64,000 bases of DNA from an uncultured bacterium (GTDB lineage: Bacteria > Cyanobacteriota > Vampirovibrionia > Gastranaerophilales > Gastranaerophilaceae), in NCBI GenBank assembly GCA_902777605.1, contig CACYUI010000004.1:1-64000 (forward strand), read 5' to 3'. Under the pieces are notes generated by a model. That model was given only the letters and a program-made list of their open reading frames with translations, did no database searches and was not told the origin of the DNA. Made by a program: the position numbers and the translations under genes. Below, piece by piece: positions 16,474 to 25,907 of this stretch (positions are counted from its first letter, which is position 1; each line of letters begins with the position of its first letter).

Positions 16474-17838
16474 TTATTTCATTAAATTAAATAATGCGTT
16501 TACTACATCCGGATCCCACTTTGCACCGGCCTCTTCTTTTATTATATCTAAAGCCTGTTCCTGTGTCATTGCGCTCCTATAGGATCTATCTGATGTCATT
16601 GCTGTATATGCATCCGCAACAGCTATTATTCTTGAACCAAACGGTATTGAATTTCCTTTCAATCCTTCAGGCTCACCTTTTCCGTCCCATCTCTCTTTAT
16701 GATAATGAATATATGGAATAACTTCTGATAAGAAATTAATGTTCATTAAAAGGTTTACACCAACATTTGGGTGGTTTTGAAGCTTGTCCCATTCATCTTT
16801 AGAGAGTTTTCCTTGTTTTGTAAACAATGATTCAGGAAGTGTAATTTTACCGATATTTTGTAAAAGACCTGCGTAATATACAAGGTCAGTTGTTTTTTCA
16901 TTCAAACCAAGTTCTTTGCATAGTTTCTTTGAAAGCTCTGCCGTATTTTGTGAATGGGCAACTTTGTATTGACCTTTTTCATCAACCGCTTTTGCAAGTT
17001 TTTCAACAAATGCTTGTTGTTGAGTTCCTAAATCGCCAATAAGAGCAGTAAGTTCAGCTCTCATATGTTGTAAATCCTGTACGGAGCTGCTTTCTTTTAT
17101 CAAAATTTCTGTTTCTTCAATAACTTTTTGCAGGTTCATAGATGTCCCGAACAATCTTCCGATAGTTTCAAGAAGATTCATATATGCTCTTTTTATTGTT
17201 TTTTCTTTATAGTTTTCAATAACTATTACACCAACGACATAAGCATTGTTGTGTATTGGCACAACTGAGAGTGATTTTACATCATACTCTTTTAGTTCAT
17301 ATTTTGGAACAAAAGATTCAAGTTGAGAAACATCTTTTATTTGTATTTTTTCAATAGTTTTAAATGCTTTTACAACAAACGAATCATCATCTTCTGTGTA
17401 ACCTAATTTTTTTGCATAAATATCTTCATCAAAATCAACAGAAGAACCAACAAGTCCTAATAATTTGTTTTCGAGGTTCAAACCTTTTGTATAATCTTTT
17501 GTTAAGTATATATGACACGCATCTGCCTCAAGAATTTGAGCAAGTGTTTTTGCTATTGAATTATATACAACATACTCATCTTGTGAACTAAAACCAAGTA
17601 CGCAAAGGGTATTGTCAAGAGAATATATAGATATTAATTCTTTTAGCTGTGATTTTAATTTTTCGGTTTTATCCTTTACATCCTTACCAATTTTATTAGC
17701 TAAATCTTCTGATATTAAGTATTCGGAAATAAAATCCCCCATGTTTAATGCGAAAATTTCTTCAAGCGGATCATTTTCCATTAAATCGAGTGTTCTGCCG
17801 AAAAGTGATGCGCCCAATTCTTCTTCTCTATCTGTCAT
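16474..17838 (-). CDS. GAF and degenerate HD-GYP domain protein
   Basis: About 454 residues: a central GAF-like sensory region (about 90-240 of the start used here) and a C-terminal HD-GYP domain. The HD motif has changed from the usual LHDIGK to LQNIGK, and the GYP motif from WDGxGYP to WDGKGEP, so metal ligands are missing. Other parts of the domain (HPNVGVNLL, IHYHKE, AVADAYTAMTSDRSYR) are kept. I expect a catalytically weak protein acting as sensor or binding partner. The start is set at the ATG at 17838 because GGAAGGAATATT precedes it; an in-frame ATG at 17886 lacks a binding site. TATATATAAT upstream may be its promoter. Confidence 0.82.
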   Translation of the reverse strand: MTDREEELGASLFGRTLDLMENDPLEEIFALNMGDFISEYLISEDLANKIGKDVKDKTEKLKSQLKELISIYSLDNTLCVLGFSSQDEYVVYNSIAKTLAQILEADACHIYLTKDYTKGLNLENKLLGLVGSSVDFDEDIYAKKLGYTEDDDSFVVKAFKTIEKIQIKDVSQLESFVPKYELKEYDVKSLSVVPIHNNAYVVGVIVIENYKEKTIKRAYMNLLETIGRLFGTSMNLQKVIEETEILIKESSSVQDLQHMRAELTALIGDLGTQQQAFVEKLAKAVDEKGQYKVAHSQNTAELSKKLCKELGLNEKTTDLVYYAGLLQNIGKITLPESLFTKQGKLSKDEWDKLQNHPNVGVNLLMNINFLSEVIPYIHYHKERWDGKGEPEGLKGNSIPFGSRIIAVADAYTAMTSDRSYRSAMTQEQALDIIKEEAGAKWDPDVVNALFNLMK

Positions 17839-18020
17839 AATATTCCTTCCTACATTAAACTTCATCTGTGAAGCGGGATTTTTCATGCCCCGTTATTATA
17901 TATAACGGCAAAATTTTTTAAAACTTTAATGTTTTTCTAAAATTTTATACTTTAGTTGGAGATTTATTATACTTATATAGCAAAATCAATAGTTTTCGGG
18001 TTTACATCTCGTAATAAACA

Positions 18021-18875
18021 CTATGAATTTATAGAAAAATAGACATCTTTTAATCGTTTTTTGCTTATGTGAGTATAAAGTTGAGTAGTTGAAACATCAC
18101 TATGTCCAAGCAACTCTTGCACTATTCTTAAATCAGCACCGTTTTCTAACAGGTGAGTTGCAAAACTATGCCTAAGGGTGTGAGGAGATATATTTTTATG
18201 AATGAGTTTTCCTTGCTCATGGATAAAGCTATATACATCTTGTCTTGTTATAAGCCTCCCATTATCGAGTATCAGTAGTCGTTTTGTATCAAGATTGTAT
18301 TTTTTTATAAGCAAATCTCTTTGTGGTAAATATGCTTTGACAATGTTTTTTGCGGTGTCTCCGATTGGTATAATACGCTCTTTTGAACCTTTTCCGAAAC
18401 AGCGGACATATTTTGACGACAAATCAATATCGCTAATTTTTAAATTAACTAATTCTGAAACTCGAAGTCCGCAACTGTATAAAAGCTCCATGATAGTATG
18501 TTGAACAGGAGTAAGATTCGAATGGAGCAATTCTTCTATCTCTTTAACAGAAACTACTTTAGGCAATCTTTTAGGTACTTTTGGTTGTTCTAATGTTGCA
18601 GCAGGGTTTTTGTCAAGTATGCCTGTTGATGTTGCCCATTTAAAGAAACCTCTAAGTGATGCAACTTTTCTTATGATACTCGTTGGCGCAAGTTTGCGTT
18701 CTCTAAGCTCTCTAACATAACTGTTTATAATTATCCTGTCAATTTCTGACAGGCTATTTTTTCCTGTAACATCTGCAAAATTTTCTAAATCACGCCTATA
18801 CGCATCGATTGTATTTTGCGACAAGCCCTTCTCAATTTCTAAATATTCTAAATATTCACCGATGGTTTGGTACAC
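18021..18875 (-). CDS. xerD: tyrosine recombinase XerD-like
   Basis: Site-specific recombinase of 284 residues, expected to act with dif and FtsK to resolve chromosome dimers. The N-terminal SAM-like core-binding domain (1-90) and catalytic domain carry R138 (GLRVSEL), a lysine in GKGSKER, H232 and R235 (HTLRHSF), H258 (LLGHSD) and nucleophile Y267. Start is GTG at 18875 with AAAGGA six bases upstream, inside the end of dacB, so translation is probably coupled. Its neighbours are housekeeping genes, so I read it as chromosomal Xer rather than a phage integrase. XerC is the alternative name. Confidence 0.88.
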   Translation of the reverse strand: MYQTIGEYLEYLEIEKGLSQNTIDAYRRDLENFADVTGKNSLSEIDRIIINSYVRELRERKLAPTSIIRKVASLRGFFKWATSTGILDKNPAATLEQPKVPKRLPKVVSVKEIEELLHSNLTPVQHTIMELLYSCGLRVSELVNLKISDIDLSSKYVRCFGKGSKERIIPIGDTAKNIVKAYLPQRDLLIKKYNLDTKRLLILDNGRLITRQDVYSFIHEQGKLIHKNISPHTLRHSFATHLLENGADLRIVQELLGHSDVSTTQLYTHISKKRLKDVYFSINS

Positions 18876-18878
18876 TAC

Positions 18879-20210
18879 CTATCCTTTTAAATAAATTACT
18901 CTTATTAAATAATCTTCCAATGTTTTCTTGTCAGAATTTGTTGATTTTGGATCGTTAATAATAATGCAGAAAGCATAATTTTTACCTTTTTGAGATGTTA
19001 TATATCCTGCAATAGAACTTATATCAGATAGAGTTCCCGTTTTTGCTCTTAAATTATCCTTCAATGGTATCATTCTCGTAGAAAGAGTTCCTTCGCCCGG
19101 CACTGGCAGGTGCTTGAGAGTTTTGTTTTCTTTAAGCTTTATAAGATAATTTGTAACAAATTCTGCATCTACAAGGTTATTCTTTGAAACTCCGCTCGCA
19201 TCTACAACTCTTATTTTATTTGAGTCCAATCCTAGTTTTGTACAATATTCGTTAAAAACTTTCAAACCGTTTGTGTCAGTTCCATTGTTATATTTTTTAG
19301 CTCCTGCCAACTTTAAAACTGTTTCTGCCATCATGTTGTTGCTGTTTTTTAAAATATCATCAATTGCACTTGATATAGGGTGGCTTATTTGTGTAAGTTT
19401 TTTATCTGAAGATTGTTTTTTTGATATTTTGTATGGATTTTTTAAATAAATATTTCTGTTTTCAAGACTCTGAGTCAGTTTAAAATCAAAATATCTTGCT
19501 AGGTTACTAATCGGAATTGTAACAGAAATAGGAGAAGTTACTGTACCTGAAAGCGTTAGTGCATTAGATGAAACAGAGCTGTCTCTGCTTACTTTTACAT
19601 TATTCGTATCGCCGGTTACAATATTATTTAAAAAGACTATTGGATATCTGCTCGGATTAATTATAAGTGGGGTTTCTCCTTTAACAGTTGGCATTACAGT
19701 TATTGTCAGCAAATTTTTATCCATGTTATAAGCATTAAATTTAGGCATTGAAACATTTGTATTGTCATCCCATTGCCATCCTTCACCCCAATCCTTCATT
19801 TCTAAAATACTGTTGTCTATATAAATCTGTTTTACATTTTTAGGGTTAACTGCTTCGATAATATCCTGTAAATTATCGTTAGTAAAATAAGGATCTGCTC
19901 CCAGTTTTATAAGATAACCATCTTCTCCCCTTTTGTATAATTCGGTGCTGAATCTATAATCTTCTCCCAAAGTGTCAATTGCAGCAGGAAGTGTTAATAG
20001 TTTCTGTACTGATGCAGGGTGAGAAAGTATATTTTCATTGTGTTTAAATAAAACCTTGCCGTTCTCAATATTTTTTACTGAAATTGATATAGAACTCTTA
20101 GGAATACCTGATTCTGTAATTACCGAATTGAAATCAGCATTAAATCCTTTTGCTATAACCTGCGCAGAAAAAAAGACAGATATAATTATAAAAAGAAATA
20201 TTTTTTTCAT
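18879..20210 (-). CDS. dacB: D-alanyl-D-alanine carboxypeptidase/endopeptidase (PBP4, peptidase S13)
   Basis: Low-molecular-weight penicillin-binding protein of 443 residues that trims or cleaves peptidoglycan peptides in the periplasm. A Sec signal peptide ends near IAKGF. The serine-type motifs are SxxK at 67-70 (HPASVQKLLT), SNN (ILKNSNNMMAET) and KTG (LRAKTGTLSDISS). The long insertion between the first and second motifs is typical of S13 enzymes. The start codon overlaps the stop of the amidase upstream (ATGA), and xerD follows after three bases, so the four genes from the acyltransferase to xerD form one operon. Confidence 0.93.
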   Translation of the reverse strand: MKKIFLFIIISVFFSAQVIAKGFNADFNSVITESGIPKSSISISVKNIENGKVLFKHNENILSHPASVQKLLTLPAAIDTLGEDYRFSTELYKRGEDGYLIKLGADPYFTNDNLQDIIEAVNPKNVKQIYIDNSILEMKDWGEGWQWDDNTNVSMPKFNAYNMDKNLLTITVMPTVKGETPLIINPSRYPIVFLNNIVTGDTNNVKVSRDSSVSSNALTLSGTVTSPISVTIPISNLARYFDFKLTQSLENRNIYLKNPYKISKKQSSDKKLTQISHPISSAIDDILKNSNNMMAETVLKLAGAKKYNNGTDTNGLKVFNEYCTKLGLDSNKIRVVDASGVSKNNLVDAEFVTNYLIKLKENKTLKHLPVPGEGTLSTRMIPLKDNLRAKTGTLSDISSIAGYITSQKGKNYAFCIIINDPKSTNSDKKTLEDYLIRVIYLKG

Positions 20211-21037
20211 TTTACTATAACCTCGTATGACTCTTTAATATCTTTTAATATAGTACATTTGTTCCTGAATTCATACATTTTATTCAAATCGACTTCTGCG
20301 TATATTCCGCCCTCTATCTCTTCAATTTCATCAAGAATTTTTCCCTCATAATCCAAAATCATTGAGTGTCCAAGGTTTTCTGTTCCGTCTGCAAGAAGCC
20401 CTGTTTGAGTTAGCGCAATCATGTATGATTGGTTTTCTACCGCACGAGAAGTTGTCATGCTATCCCAAGGTATTTTTTTTGATTTTCCCCAAGCAGCAAG
20501 GTTTGCAAGAATATCTGCACCGGCTTTCCTGTATGCTCTGAATATTTCAGGGAAACGAATATCATAGCATATGGTAATACCAATTTTTATACCATCCAAT
20601 TCAACCATTACAGGATTTTTTCCTTTGGTAATGAAACTTCCTTCGTTAGCTCCATAATATGAAAATAAATGATTCTTGTTGTATGTTGCAACTAATTCTC
20701 CATCTCTGTTAATGACAGGACAAGTGTTGTATAACTTATCACCCTCATTTCTTATAAAACTTCCGCCTATGATATTTGTATTATATTCTTTTGCAACACC
20801 TTTGAGCATTTTTACCGCTTTTGAATTTTCTATATTCTCCGCGTGTTCAGGGAAAATCTGAGGATGCCATCCTACAGTCCAAACTTCAGGCAGGAAAACA
20901 AAATCTGCTCCGCCATATTTTTTTAGGTTAGCTTGGAGCAAATTTTTCATAGTATCAATATTCAAATCAAATTCACCAATTAAGGCTTCCATTTGTATTG
21001 CGAGGAGTCTGACGGCTTCCTTTTGAATAATCCCCAC
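20207..21037 (-). CDS. carbon-nitrogen hydrolase (nitrilase superfamily amidase), second copy
   Basis: 276-residue amidase with triad E51 (FLPEVW), K121 (YNKNHLF) and C157 (ITICYDIRFPE); a paralogue of the gene at 145-957. The GTG at 21037 is needed to include the first core strand (RLLAIQMEA) and has GAGG eight bases upstream. This start lies inside the end of the acyltransferase gene (58-base overlap), and its stop overlaps the dacB start. Such overlap implies tight coupling. Omega-amidase (2-oxoglutaramate hydrolase) or a deaminated-glutathione amidase are reasonable guesses; sequence does not decide. Confidence 0.87.
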   Translation of the reverse strand: MGIIQKEAVRLLAIQMEALIGEFDLNIDTMKNLLQANLKKYGGADFVFLPEVWTVGWHPQIFPEHAENIENSKAVKMLKGVAKEYNTNIIGGSFIRNEGDKLYNTCPVINRDGELVATYNKNHLFSYYGANEGSFITKGKNPVMVELDGIKIGITICYDIRFPEIFRAYRKAGADILANLAAWGKSKKIPWDSMTTSRAVENQSYMIALTQTGLLADGTENLGHSMILDYEGKILDEIEEIEGGIYAEVDLNKMYEFRNKCTILKDIKESYEVIVK

Positions 21038-21684
21038 TTGTAGACCTCTTTGTACGCCTCTGGCGCTTTCTTTTCTATATCTTCTAAACTTGCTTGCAAT
21101 TGTTGGCGAGCGAGTTCTTCATCAGTATCTTTTCCTACATATATGGGTTCTCCATATATATTAATAAGGTTGGTAATGAAAACAGGCATTCTCAGTTTAT
21201 CCCAAGAAGGGAATTTGACAAATGTAAAATCAGCTGAATACCAGTATATAGGAATTATAGGAACTCCCGCCAATTTTGCAATTTTTATAACGCCCTCTTT
21301 TACTACTCTTGGAGGACCTTTTGGTCCGTCAACCATCATAGCACAATTTTCACCGTTTTTAAGCGCAGATAACATTTGCATAGAAGCTTCAACGGCACCT
21401 TTTTTGCCTTTTGAGCCGCGTATTGTTTTGAAACCCCATTGTTCAACCGTTTTGGCTATAATTTCTCCGTCTCTGGAACGGCTTATTAAAACATTTAAAA
21501 TGCTTCTATTCTGAACACCATGAATGCACATTTGGTGACAATGCCACATTGCATAAATTCTGGGACCTTCTATTTTAGGATGGTTAACTTCAATAATGCG
21601 TGTAAAAAATTCTTGTAATCTTAGTATTCGATATACAAGATTAGCTACTTTATCAACATTTTCCCCATCTAATAATCTAACCAT
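20980..21684 (-). CDS. DUF374 lysophospholipid acyltransferase family protein
   Basis: Membrane-associated acyltransferase-like protein of 234 residues. DUF374 hallmarks are AMWHCHQM, an SRSRDGEIIA stretch where the HX4D-like site is expected, RGSKGKKGAVEA and DGPKGPPRVVKEGVIKIAK followed by GVPIIPIYW. In some bacteria DUF374 proteins act in lipid A or lysophospholipid acylation. It is the first gene of the acyltransferase-amidase-dacB-xerD operon. There is no Shine-Dalgarno; a TATAAT box ends six bases before the ATG. The last 58 bases overlap the amidase gene. Confidence 0.85.
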   Translation of the reverse strand: MVRLLDGENVDKVANLVYRILRLQEFFTRIIEVNHPKIEGPRIYAMWHCHQMCIHGVQNRSILNVLISRSRDGEIIAKTVEQWGFKTIRGSKGKKGAVEASMQMLSALKNGENCAMMVDGPKGPPRVVKEGVIKIAKLAGVPIIPIYWYSADFTFVKFPSWDKLRMPVFITNLINIYGEPIYVGKDTDEELARQQLQASLEDIEKKAPEAYKEVYKWGLFKRKPSDSSQYKWKP

Positions 21685-21690
21685 AATGTC

Positions 21691-21696
21691 ATTATA
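21691..21696 (-). promoter_or_regulatory. -10 box giving a leaderless acyltransferase transcript
   Basis: TATAAT on the minus strand, followed by GACATT and then the ATG. Transcription would begin at or next to the start codon. No convincing -35 box is seen. Confidence 0.5.
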
Positions 21697-21741
21697 CTAC
21701 AACTTTTATTAAATGTGCTATACTTAACATAAGGAGTAGTT

Positions 21742-22341
21742 ATGTTTAAGAAATTTTTAGTTATAGTTGGTTTGTTAGCCGGTTCTTGTGTATTTGCGAA
21801 TTATAATGATATTTATATTGCAAATATTCAATATGATTGGATTGATAAATCTGAAGTCGAAAAAGAAGCAATAATCAGCGAAGTTCATGACATTATATTT
21901 GAGAATCCTGTGCAAAAAATTTCCGGCATGCGCTCACAGTTTAAAGACAGATTGAAAGATAAAAATCATATAGAGAATTATTATGCGGCATCTGCAGGAT
22001 ATAAAGAGTTCAAAGGAAATAATATTTCAGCTTTTTATGCAGGAAAAATGAAAAGTATTTATATGTATGCACTGCAAGACAAAAAAGATGTTTCAAAAGC
22101 ATATTATTATGATGCACTGGGAAATTTAAAATATATAGATTTTATAGAAGGCGAATATCCTGACTATCCTTATTATTCAATACAATACAGTATTTCAGGA
22201 AGACCTGTTAGTGCTATATACTTTGTTTCCAAAGATTGTCAGTATCTTTATTCTCCAAAAGGCGAATTTAAAGGAGTCTGGTACAAACATAATATGTATA
22301 ATGAAAAGAACAAAATTATTTTAAAAAGGACAACATATTGA
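21742..22341 (+). CDS. secreted protein of unknown function
   Basis: 199 residues with a clear Sec signal peptide (MFKKFLVIVGLLAGSCVFA, cleavage near Ala19) and an otherwise soluble, Tyr-rich body. Short repeated strands such as AYYYDALGNLKYIDF and SIQYSISGRPVSAIYFVS resemble the antiparallel hairpins of MORN/YD-type or outer-surface proteins, but I recognise no named family. AAGGAG precedes the ATG. Its stop codon overlaps the TTG start of pncC (TTGA), so the two are coupled. Confidence 0.75.
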   Translation: MFKKFLVIVGLLAGSCVFANYNDIYIANIQYDWIDKSEVEKEAIISEVHDIIFENPVQKISGMRSQFKDRLKDKNHIENYYAASAGYKEFKGNNISAFYAGKMKSIYMYALQDKKDVSKAYYYDALGNLKYIDFIEGEYPDYPYYSIQYSISGRPVSAIYFVSKDCQYLYSPKGEFKGVWYKHNMYNEKNKIILKRTTY

Positions 22342-22823
22342 TAACTTCAGAAGAGATTTCAAAAATTTTGATAAAAAATAATTTAACCATTGCAACTACA
22401 GAGTCTTGCACGGGGGGGCTTTTAAGCTCTAAACTTACCGACATCAGCGGAAGTTCAGCCTTTATTCACTTAAATTTTGTTACTTATTCAAATGAAGCAA
22501 AACAAAAAATTCTCGGTGTAAGAAAAGAAACTCTTGAAAATTTTGGTGCCGTAAGCGAAGATTGTGCTTATGAAATGGCACAAGGGCTTTATAAAGTTAC
22601 AAATGCAGATATTTGTGTTTCGACTACAGGTATTGCAGGACCAACAGGCGGAAGTGAAGATAAGCCGGTTGGGCTAATGTTTTCAACAATATATACAAAA
22701 GACAAAGCTCTAACATATCAGGTAAAATTTCATCCGGAAACTCCAAGGATTGAGATGAAAGAACTGTTTGCACAAGCTGTGCTGGAAAAACTTTACAAAT
22801 TCTTAAAAGATTGTGGATTTTAA
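22338..22823 (+). CDS. pncC: nicotinamide-nucleotide amidohydrolase (CinA C-terminal domain protein)
   Basis: Deamidates NMN to nicotinate mononucleotide in pyridine nucleotide recycling. It is a stand-alone CinA C-terminal domain of 161 residues with the signatures ATTESCTGGLLSSKLTD, GAVSEDCAYEMAQG and STTGIAGPTGGSEDKPVGLM. The start is a TTG that overlaps the stop of the upstream gene, with AAAGGA eight bases ahead. Together with nnrD it serves NAD(P) pool maintenance, though the genes are far apart. Confidence 0.93.
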   Translation: MITSEEISKILIKNNLTIATTESCTGGLLSSKLTDISGSSAFIHLNFVTYSNEAKQKILGVRKETLENFGAVSEDCAYEMAQGLYKVTNADICVSTTGIAGPTGGSEDKPVGLMFSTIYTKDKALTYQVKFHPETPRIEMKELFAQAVLEKLYKFLKDCGF

Positions 22824-22848
22824 TACTTATTTGATATAGCATGAGTTT

Positions 22849-23631
22849 ATGTTTTTGGACTTGAGTAAGCGATTGTTTATCGCACTAACTATCACAATAT
22901 GTTTGATATTACCTGCAAACTCAGAAGATATTAGTAGCTATATGTCTGATGTTAATGAAAAAATTCAAAATACTTGGAAACCTCCCGAAGGGATTATTGA
23001 AGGACATACAGAAGTTATTTTTAAAGTAGGTAAAACGGGTGACTTATTATATTATCATATAGTTGAACATTCAGGAGATAAAGCTTTCGACAAAACCGTA
23101 GTTGAAACACTAAAGAATTGCCCTTTTAATGAGCTTCCTGATGATGCAGAAAGTGAATGCATCACTGTAAGATACTCTTTTGACCTGCATGCAGCAGATT
23201 CTGAAAAAATGAAGCAATACGCAGAGCTTGCAGAAAAGTATTCTTATTCAGACAAAAAGCTTGCGCTAAAGTATCTTGATATGGCTATAGACGAAATAAA
23301 AGGTGACAGTCTAGCCTATTTCTTATACGCAAGAAGGTGCAAAATTAATAAGGAATTGGGTAATAATGAAGCTGCAAACAAAGATTTAGCCGAATTTAAT
23401 AAGTTGAAAAATTTGAATAACGAAAAAAGAATAAAAGTCTGCCGAAGAAAAGCGCAAGAAAGCAATGATCCGTTTGCATATTTTGCTCTTGCAAATGCAT
23501 ATGAATCAGCCGGAGATTTTGATAATGCACTCATATCCATAAATCAAGCGATAAGCATGACACCACTCAATAATGCTTATAAAAGATATAGAGCAGAACT
23601 AATTATGAGGCACGATAAAGAAATAAATTAG
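22849..23631 (+). CDS. exported TonB C-terminal domain and TPR protein
   Basis: 260 residues: a signal peptide or anchor (LFIALTITICLILPANS), a TonB-C-like domain (about 30-110; MSDVNEKIQNTWKPPEG, VIFKVGKTGDLLYYHIVEHSGDKAFDKTVVETLKNCPF), then TPR helices (about 120-250; SYSDKKLALKYLDMAIDEI, DPFAYFALANAYESAGDFDN). The N-terminal module is the energy-transducer type found alone in many cell-envelope proteins. No ribosome binding site is obvious. Its TAG stop overlaps the stop of the convergent small regulator (TTAG). The specific partner is unknown. Confidence 0.8.
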   Translation: MFLDLSKRLFIALTITICLILPANSEDISSYMSDVNEKIQNTWKPPEGIIEGHTEVIFKVGKTGDLLYYHIVEHSGDKAFDKTVVETLKNCPFNELPDDAESECITVRYSFDLHAADSEKMKQYAELAEKYSYSDKKLALKYLDMAIDEIKGDSLAYFLYARRCKINKELGNNEAANKDLAEFNKLKNLNNEKRIKVCRRKAQESNDPFAYFALANAYESAGDFDNALISINQAISMTPLNNAYKRYRAELIMRHDKEIN

Positions 23632-23837
23632 TCAAAGTCTATGAGCTGAGAGCATTTTATTTCAAGTGCATCCGCTATTTCGAAAAGCTTTTTAAGACTT
23701 ATACGCTTATGACCTGTTTCAACTCTTGCTATATATTCTCTGGATAAATCTACTATTTCTGATAATTTTTCTTGAGATAGCCCTTTTTCTTCGCGATATT
23801 TCCTTATGTTTTTACCTAATATATTTAATCTTGACAT
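23628..23837 (-). CDS. small XRE-family helix-turn-helix regulator
   Basis: 69 residues forming almost only a Cro/C1-type HTH domain: LGKNIRKYREEKGLSQEKLS, then the recognition helix region SREYIARVETGHKRIS. Proteins this size usually act as dimeric repressors. It is divergent from the 62-residue protein at 23901; in the intergenic region ATGTGAAC (23836-23843) and ATGTGACC (23871-23878) form an imperfect direct repeat that could be its operator. Targets are unknown. Confidence 0.85.
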   Translation of the reverse strand: MSRLNILGKNIRKYREEKGLSQEKLSEIVDLSREYIARVETGHKRISLKKLFEIADALEIKCSQLIDFD

Positions 23838-23900
23838 GTGAACTATTTTGTCATAAATTTATTTATATGTATGTGACCTATAAGGTACGAAGAGGAAATT

Positions 23901-24089
23901 ATGATTAACTATATAGATAAAAAAATAGACGGAAGATTTAATTGTATTAAAGAAAACATTGAATCTATAAGGCAGAGTTTGGATAATTTAGCCGGTGATA
24001 TTGAAGTGATTGGCTATCTGTCGTTTCTAAAAGAACATATAAAAGAAAAGTGCGGTGATACTATTACAAAAATAAAAGAGGATAACTAA
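23901..24089 (+). CDS. small protein of unknown function
   Basis: 62 residues, predicted mainly helical, with a short amphipathic stretch (FNCIKENIESIRQSLDNLAG). AGAGGAAATT precedes the ATG, and a terminator begins inside its last codons, so it is expressed as its own unit. It is divergent from a small XRE regulator, which may control it. No family recognised. Confidence 0.6.
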   Translation: MINYIDKKIDGRFNCIKENIESIRQSLDNLAGDIEVIGYLSFLKEHIKEKCGDTITKIKEDN

Positions 24090-24109
24090 AAAGTCACCCT
24101 CTTTTATAT
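24074..24109 (+). terminator. terminator overlapping the end of the 62-residue gene
   Basis: Arms AAAAGAGG (24074-24081) and CCTCTTTT (24098-24105), with the stop codon inside the 16-base loop region, then TATATA. The stem is only 8 bp, so efficiency is uncertain. Confidence 0.6.
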
Positions 24110-24125
24110 ATCCATGCTGTATCAA

Positions 24126-25805
24126 CTATACAGAAGCAAGTTTAGATTGACTTTCAAGTTGTAATGTTACAGTTGTAATATCACAAACTGATGAAGGTCC
24201 AAAGTATTGAATAGCCCCTGGGAATAAGTATCTGTCATTAAGCGCCCAATCTTCTCTGTTTGCTTCCAATTTCTTGAATACAGGGCCGTCAAGTTCAACG
24301 AGTGCTTTTTTGATAACAGGCTTCATTTCACCGTGGCGTCTTTCCATGTTCATCATCATTGTAAGAGGAACACCGCCTGCAATCCAATCGTTAGCCGGTT
24401 CTGTTAAGTTTCTTACGGATGACAAGTAACCTGTTAACCCGAAGTTAATTAAAGCAAATGCGTTGAAACCTAATGAATAGCAATAATCTGCATCAAAGTT
24501 AGATGGGAATGCGCATCTGCCTTCATATCCGAAGAAGTGTGATTGAGTAGAGAACTTGCCTGAATACTTACCGGCTTTTTTCAGCTCACTCAATTTAGCT
24601 TCAATCATAGAGATAAGAAGTTTTTCAGTTTCAATCTTTGATACTTGTACATTACCGTGAGGATCTCTGTCCATTAGTAATTGAGATTTAATTAATGAAG
24701 GAAGAGATTTGAATACTGAAGAATTTTCGCTGGAAAGTGAATTTTCAATGATAGCGATTTTTTCAGCATCAGTACCGTTAGAGTATTTGCTATCTTTTTC
24801 AAGAGATGGCATAATGTCATTCAAGTTAGCAATCATTGATTTAAGTTCAGGAACAAATTCGATTAAACCTTCAGGAATAACTGCAATACCAAAGTTTTTA
24901 CCCATTTCAGAACGGCGGACGATGATGTCTGTCATATAATCAATTATTGAAGAAAGTGACATTTTTCTTTGTTCAACTTCTTCTGAAATTAATGTAATGT
25001 TTGGTTGAGTTTGGAGAGCTGCTTCAAGAGCTACATGCGAAGCGCTTCTACCCATGATTTTAACAAAGTGCCAATATTTTTTAGCTGAATTTGCATCTCT
25101 TTCGATGTTTCCGATTAATTCACCGTAAGTTTTTGTAGCAGTGTCAAAACCGAAAGAAATTTCGATTTGTTCATTTTTTAGGTCACCGTCAATTGTCTTA
25201 GGGCATCCGATAACTTGAATACCTGCGTTATGAGCAACAAACCATTCTGCAAGAAGTGCAGCATTAGTGTTAGAATCATCGCCGCCTATTATTACAACAG
25301 CAGAAATGTTTAATTTTTTACAAACTTCCCAAGCAGATTGGAATTGTTCTTCTGTTTCCAATTTTGTTCTGCCGGAACCTATGATGTCGAAACCGCCTGT
25401 GTTGCGGTAGTCATTGATAAATTCATCGTTGAATTCTACATACTTGCCTTCAATAATACCGCTTGGACCGCCTAAGAATCCGTACAAATTGTTTGAAGGA
25501 TTAGCTTGTTTTAAAGCATCATATAAACCTGCAATAACATTGTGTCCACCCGGAGCTTGACCACCGGATAGTATTACACCAACATTTCTCAAACTGCTTG
25601 AAGATGATTCTGTAGTAGTTTGGAAAGTTACTGTTGGTTTTCCATAAGTATTTTTAAATAAAGCCTTGATTTCATCTTGGTTAGCAACTGATTGAGTTGC
25701 AGAACCTTCGATTGATTGAAGGTGGTTGATACCTGAAGCTAATGATGAAGGTAATTTTGGCTGGTATTTAAGTCTTTCAACTTGTAATGGTGATAGATTT
25801 GTCAT
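24126..25805 (-). CDS. pfp: diphosphate--fructose-6-phosphate 1-phosphotransferase (PPi-PFK, long form)
   Basis: Reversible glycolytic phosphofructokinase using pyrophosphate instead of ATP. The 559-residue size fits the long PFP clade of plants and some bacteria. Seen are [10 protein letters not shown] (80-89), GGDDSNT (174-180), whose second Asp is the hallmark of PPi use, [10 protein letters not shown] (202-211) with the PPi-specific lysine, and [25 protein letters not shown] precedes the ATG. It is a lone gene. A PPi-linked step suits a fermentative organism with tight energy budget; no ATP-PFK is seen in this window. Confidence 0.95.
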   Translation of the reverse strand: MTNLSPLQVERLKYQPKLPSSLASGINHLQSIEGSATQSVANQDEIKALFKNTYGKPTVTFQTTTESSSSSLRNVGVILSGGQAPGGHNVIAGLYDALKQANPSNNLYGFLGGPSGIIEGKYVEFNDEFINDYRNTGGFDIIGSGRTKLETEEQFQSAWEVCKKLNISAVVIIGGDDSNTNAALLAEWFVAHNAGIQVIGCPKTIDGDLKNEQIEISFGFDTATKTYGELIGNIERDANSAKKYWHFVKIMGRSASHVALEAALQTQPNITLISEEVEQRKMSLSSIIDYMTDIIVRRSEMGKNFGIAVIPEGLIEFVPELKSMIANLNDIMPSLEKDSKYSNGTDAEKIAIIENSLSSENSSVFKSLPSLIKSQLLMDRDPHGNVQVSKIETEKLLISMIEAKLSELKKAGKYSGKFSTQSHFFGYEGRCAFPSNFDADYCYSLGFNAFALINFGLTGYLSSVRNLTEPANDWIAGGVPLTMMMNMERRHGEMKPVIKKALVELDGPVFKKLEANREDWALNDRYLFPGAIQYFGPSSVCDITTVTLQLESQSKLASV

Positions 25806-25907
25806 AAAAGTTTTCCTTTCTTATATTAAACCCAACGATGTTTGATTACAGTTTAACACAAAAGCAAAAAATATTTTTACTTGTTTTAGTAAAAAAAAGG
25901 AGATATT

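Noticed and set aside
18021-18875. Integrase of a genomic island
   Set aside because: The recombinase sits in an operon with dacB and has full XerD length and motifs; no island boundary or tRNA is adjacent.
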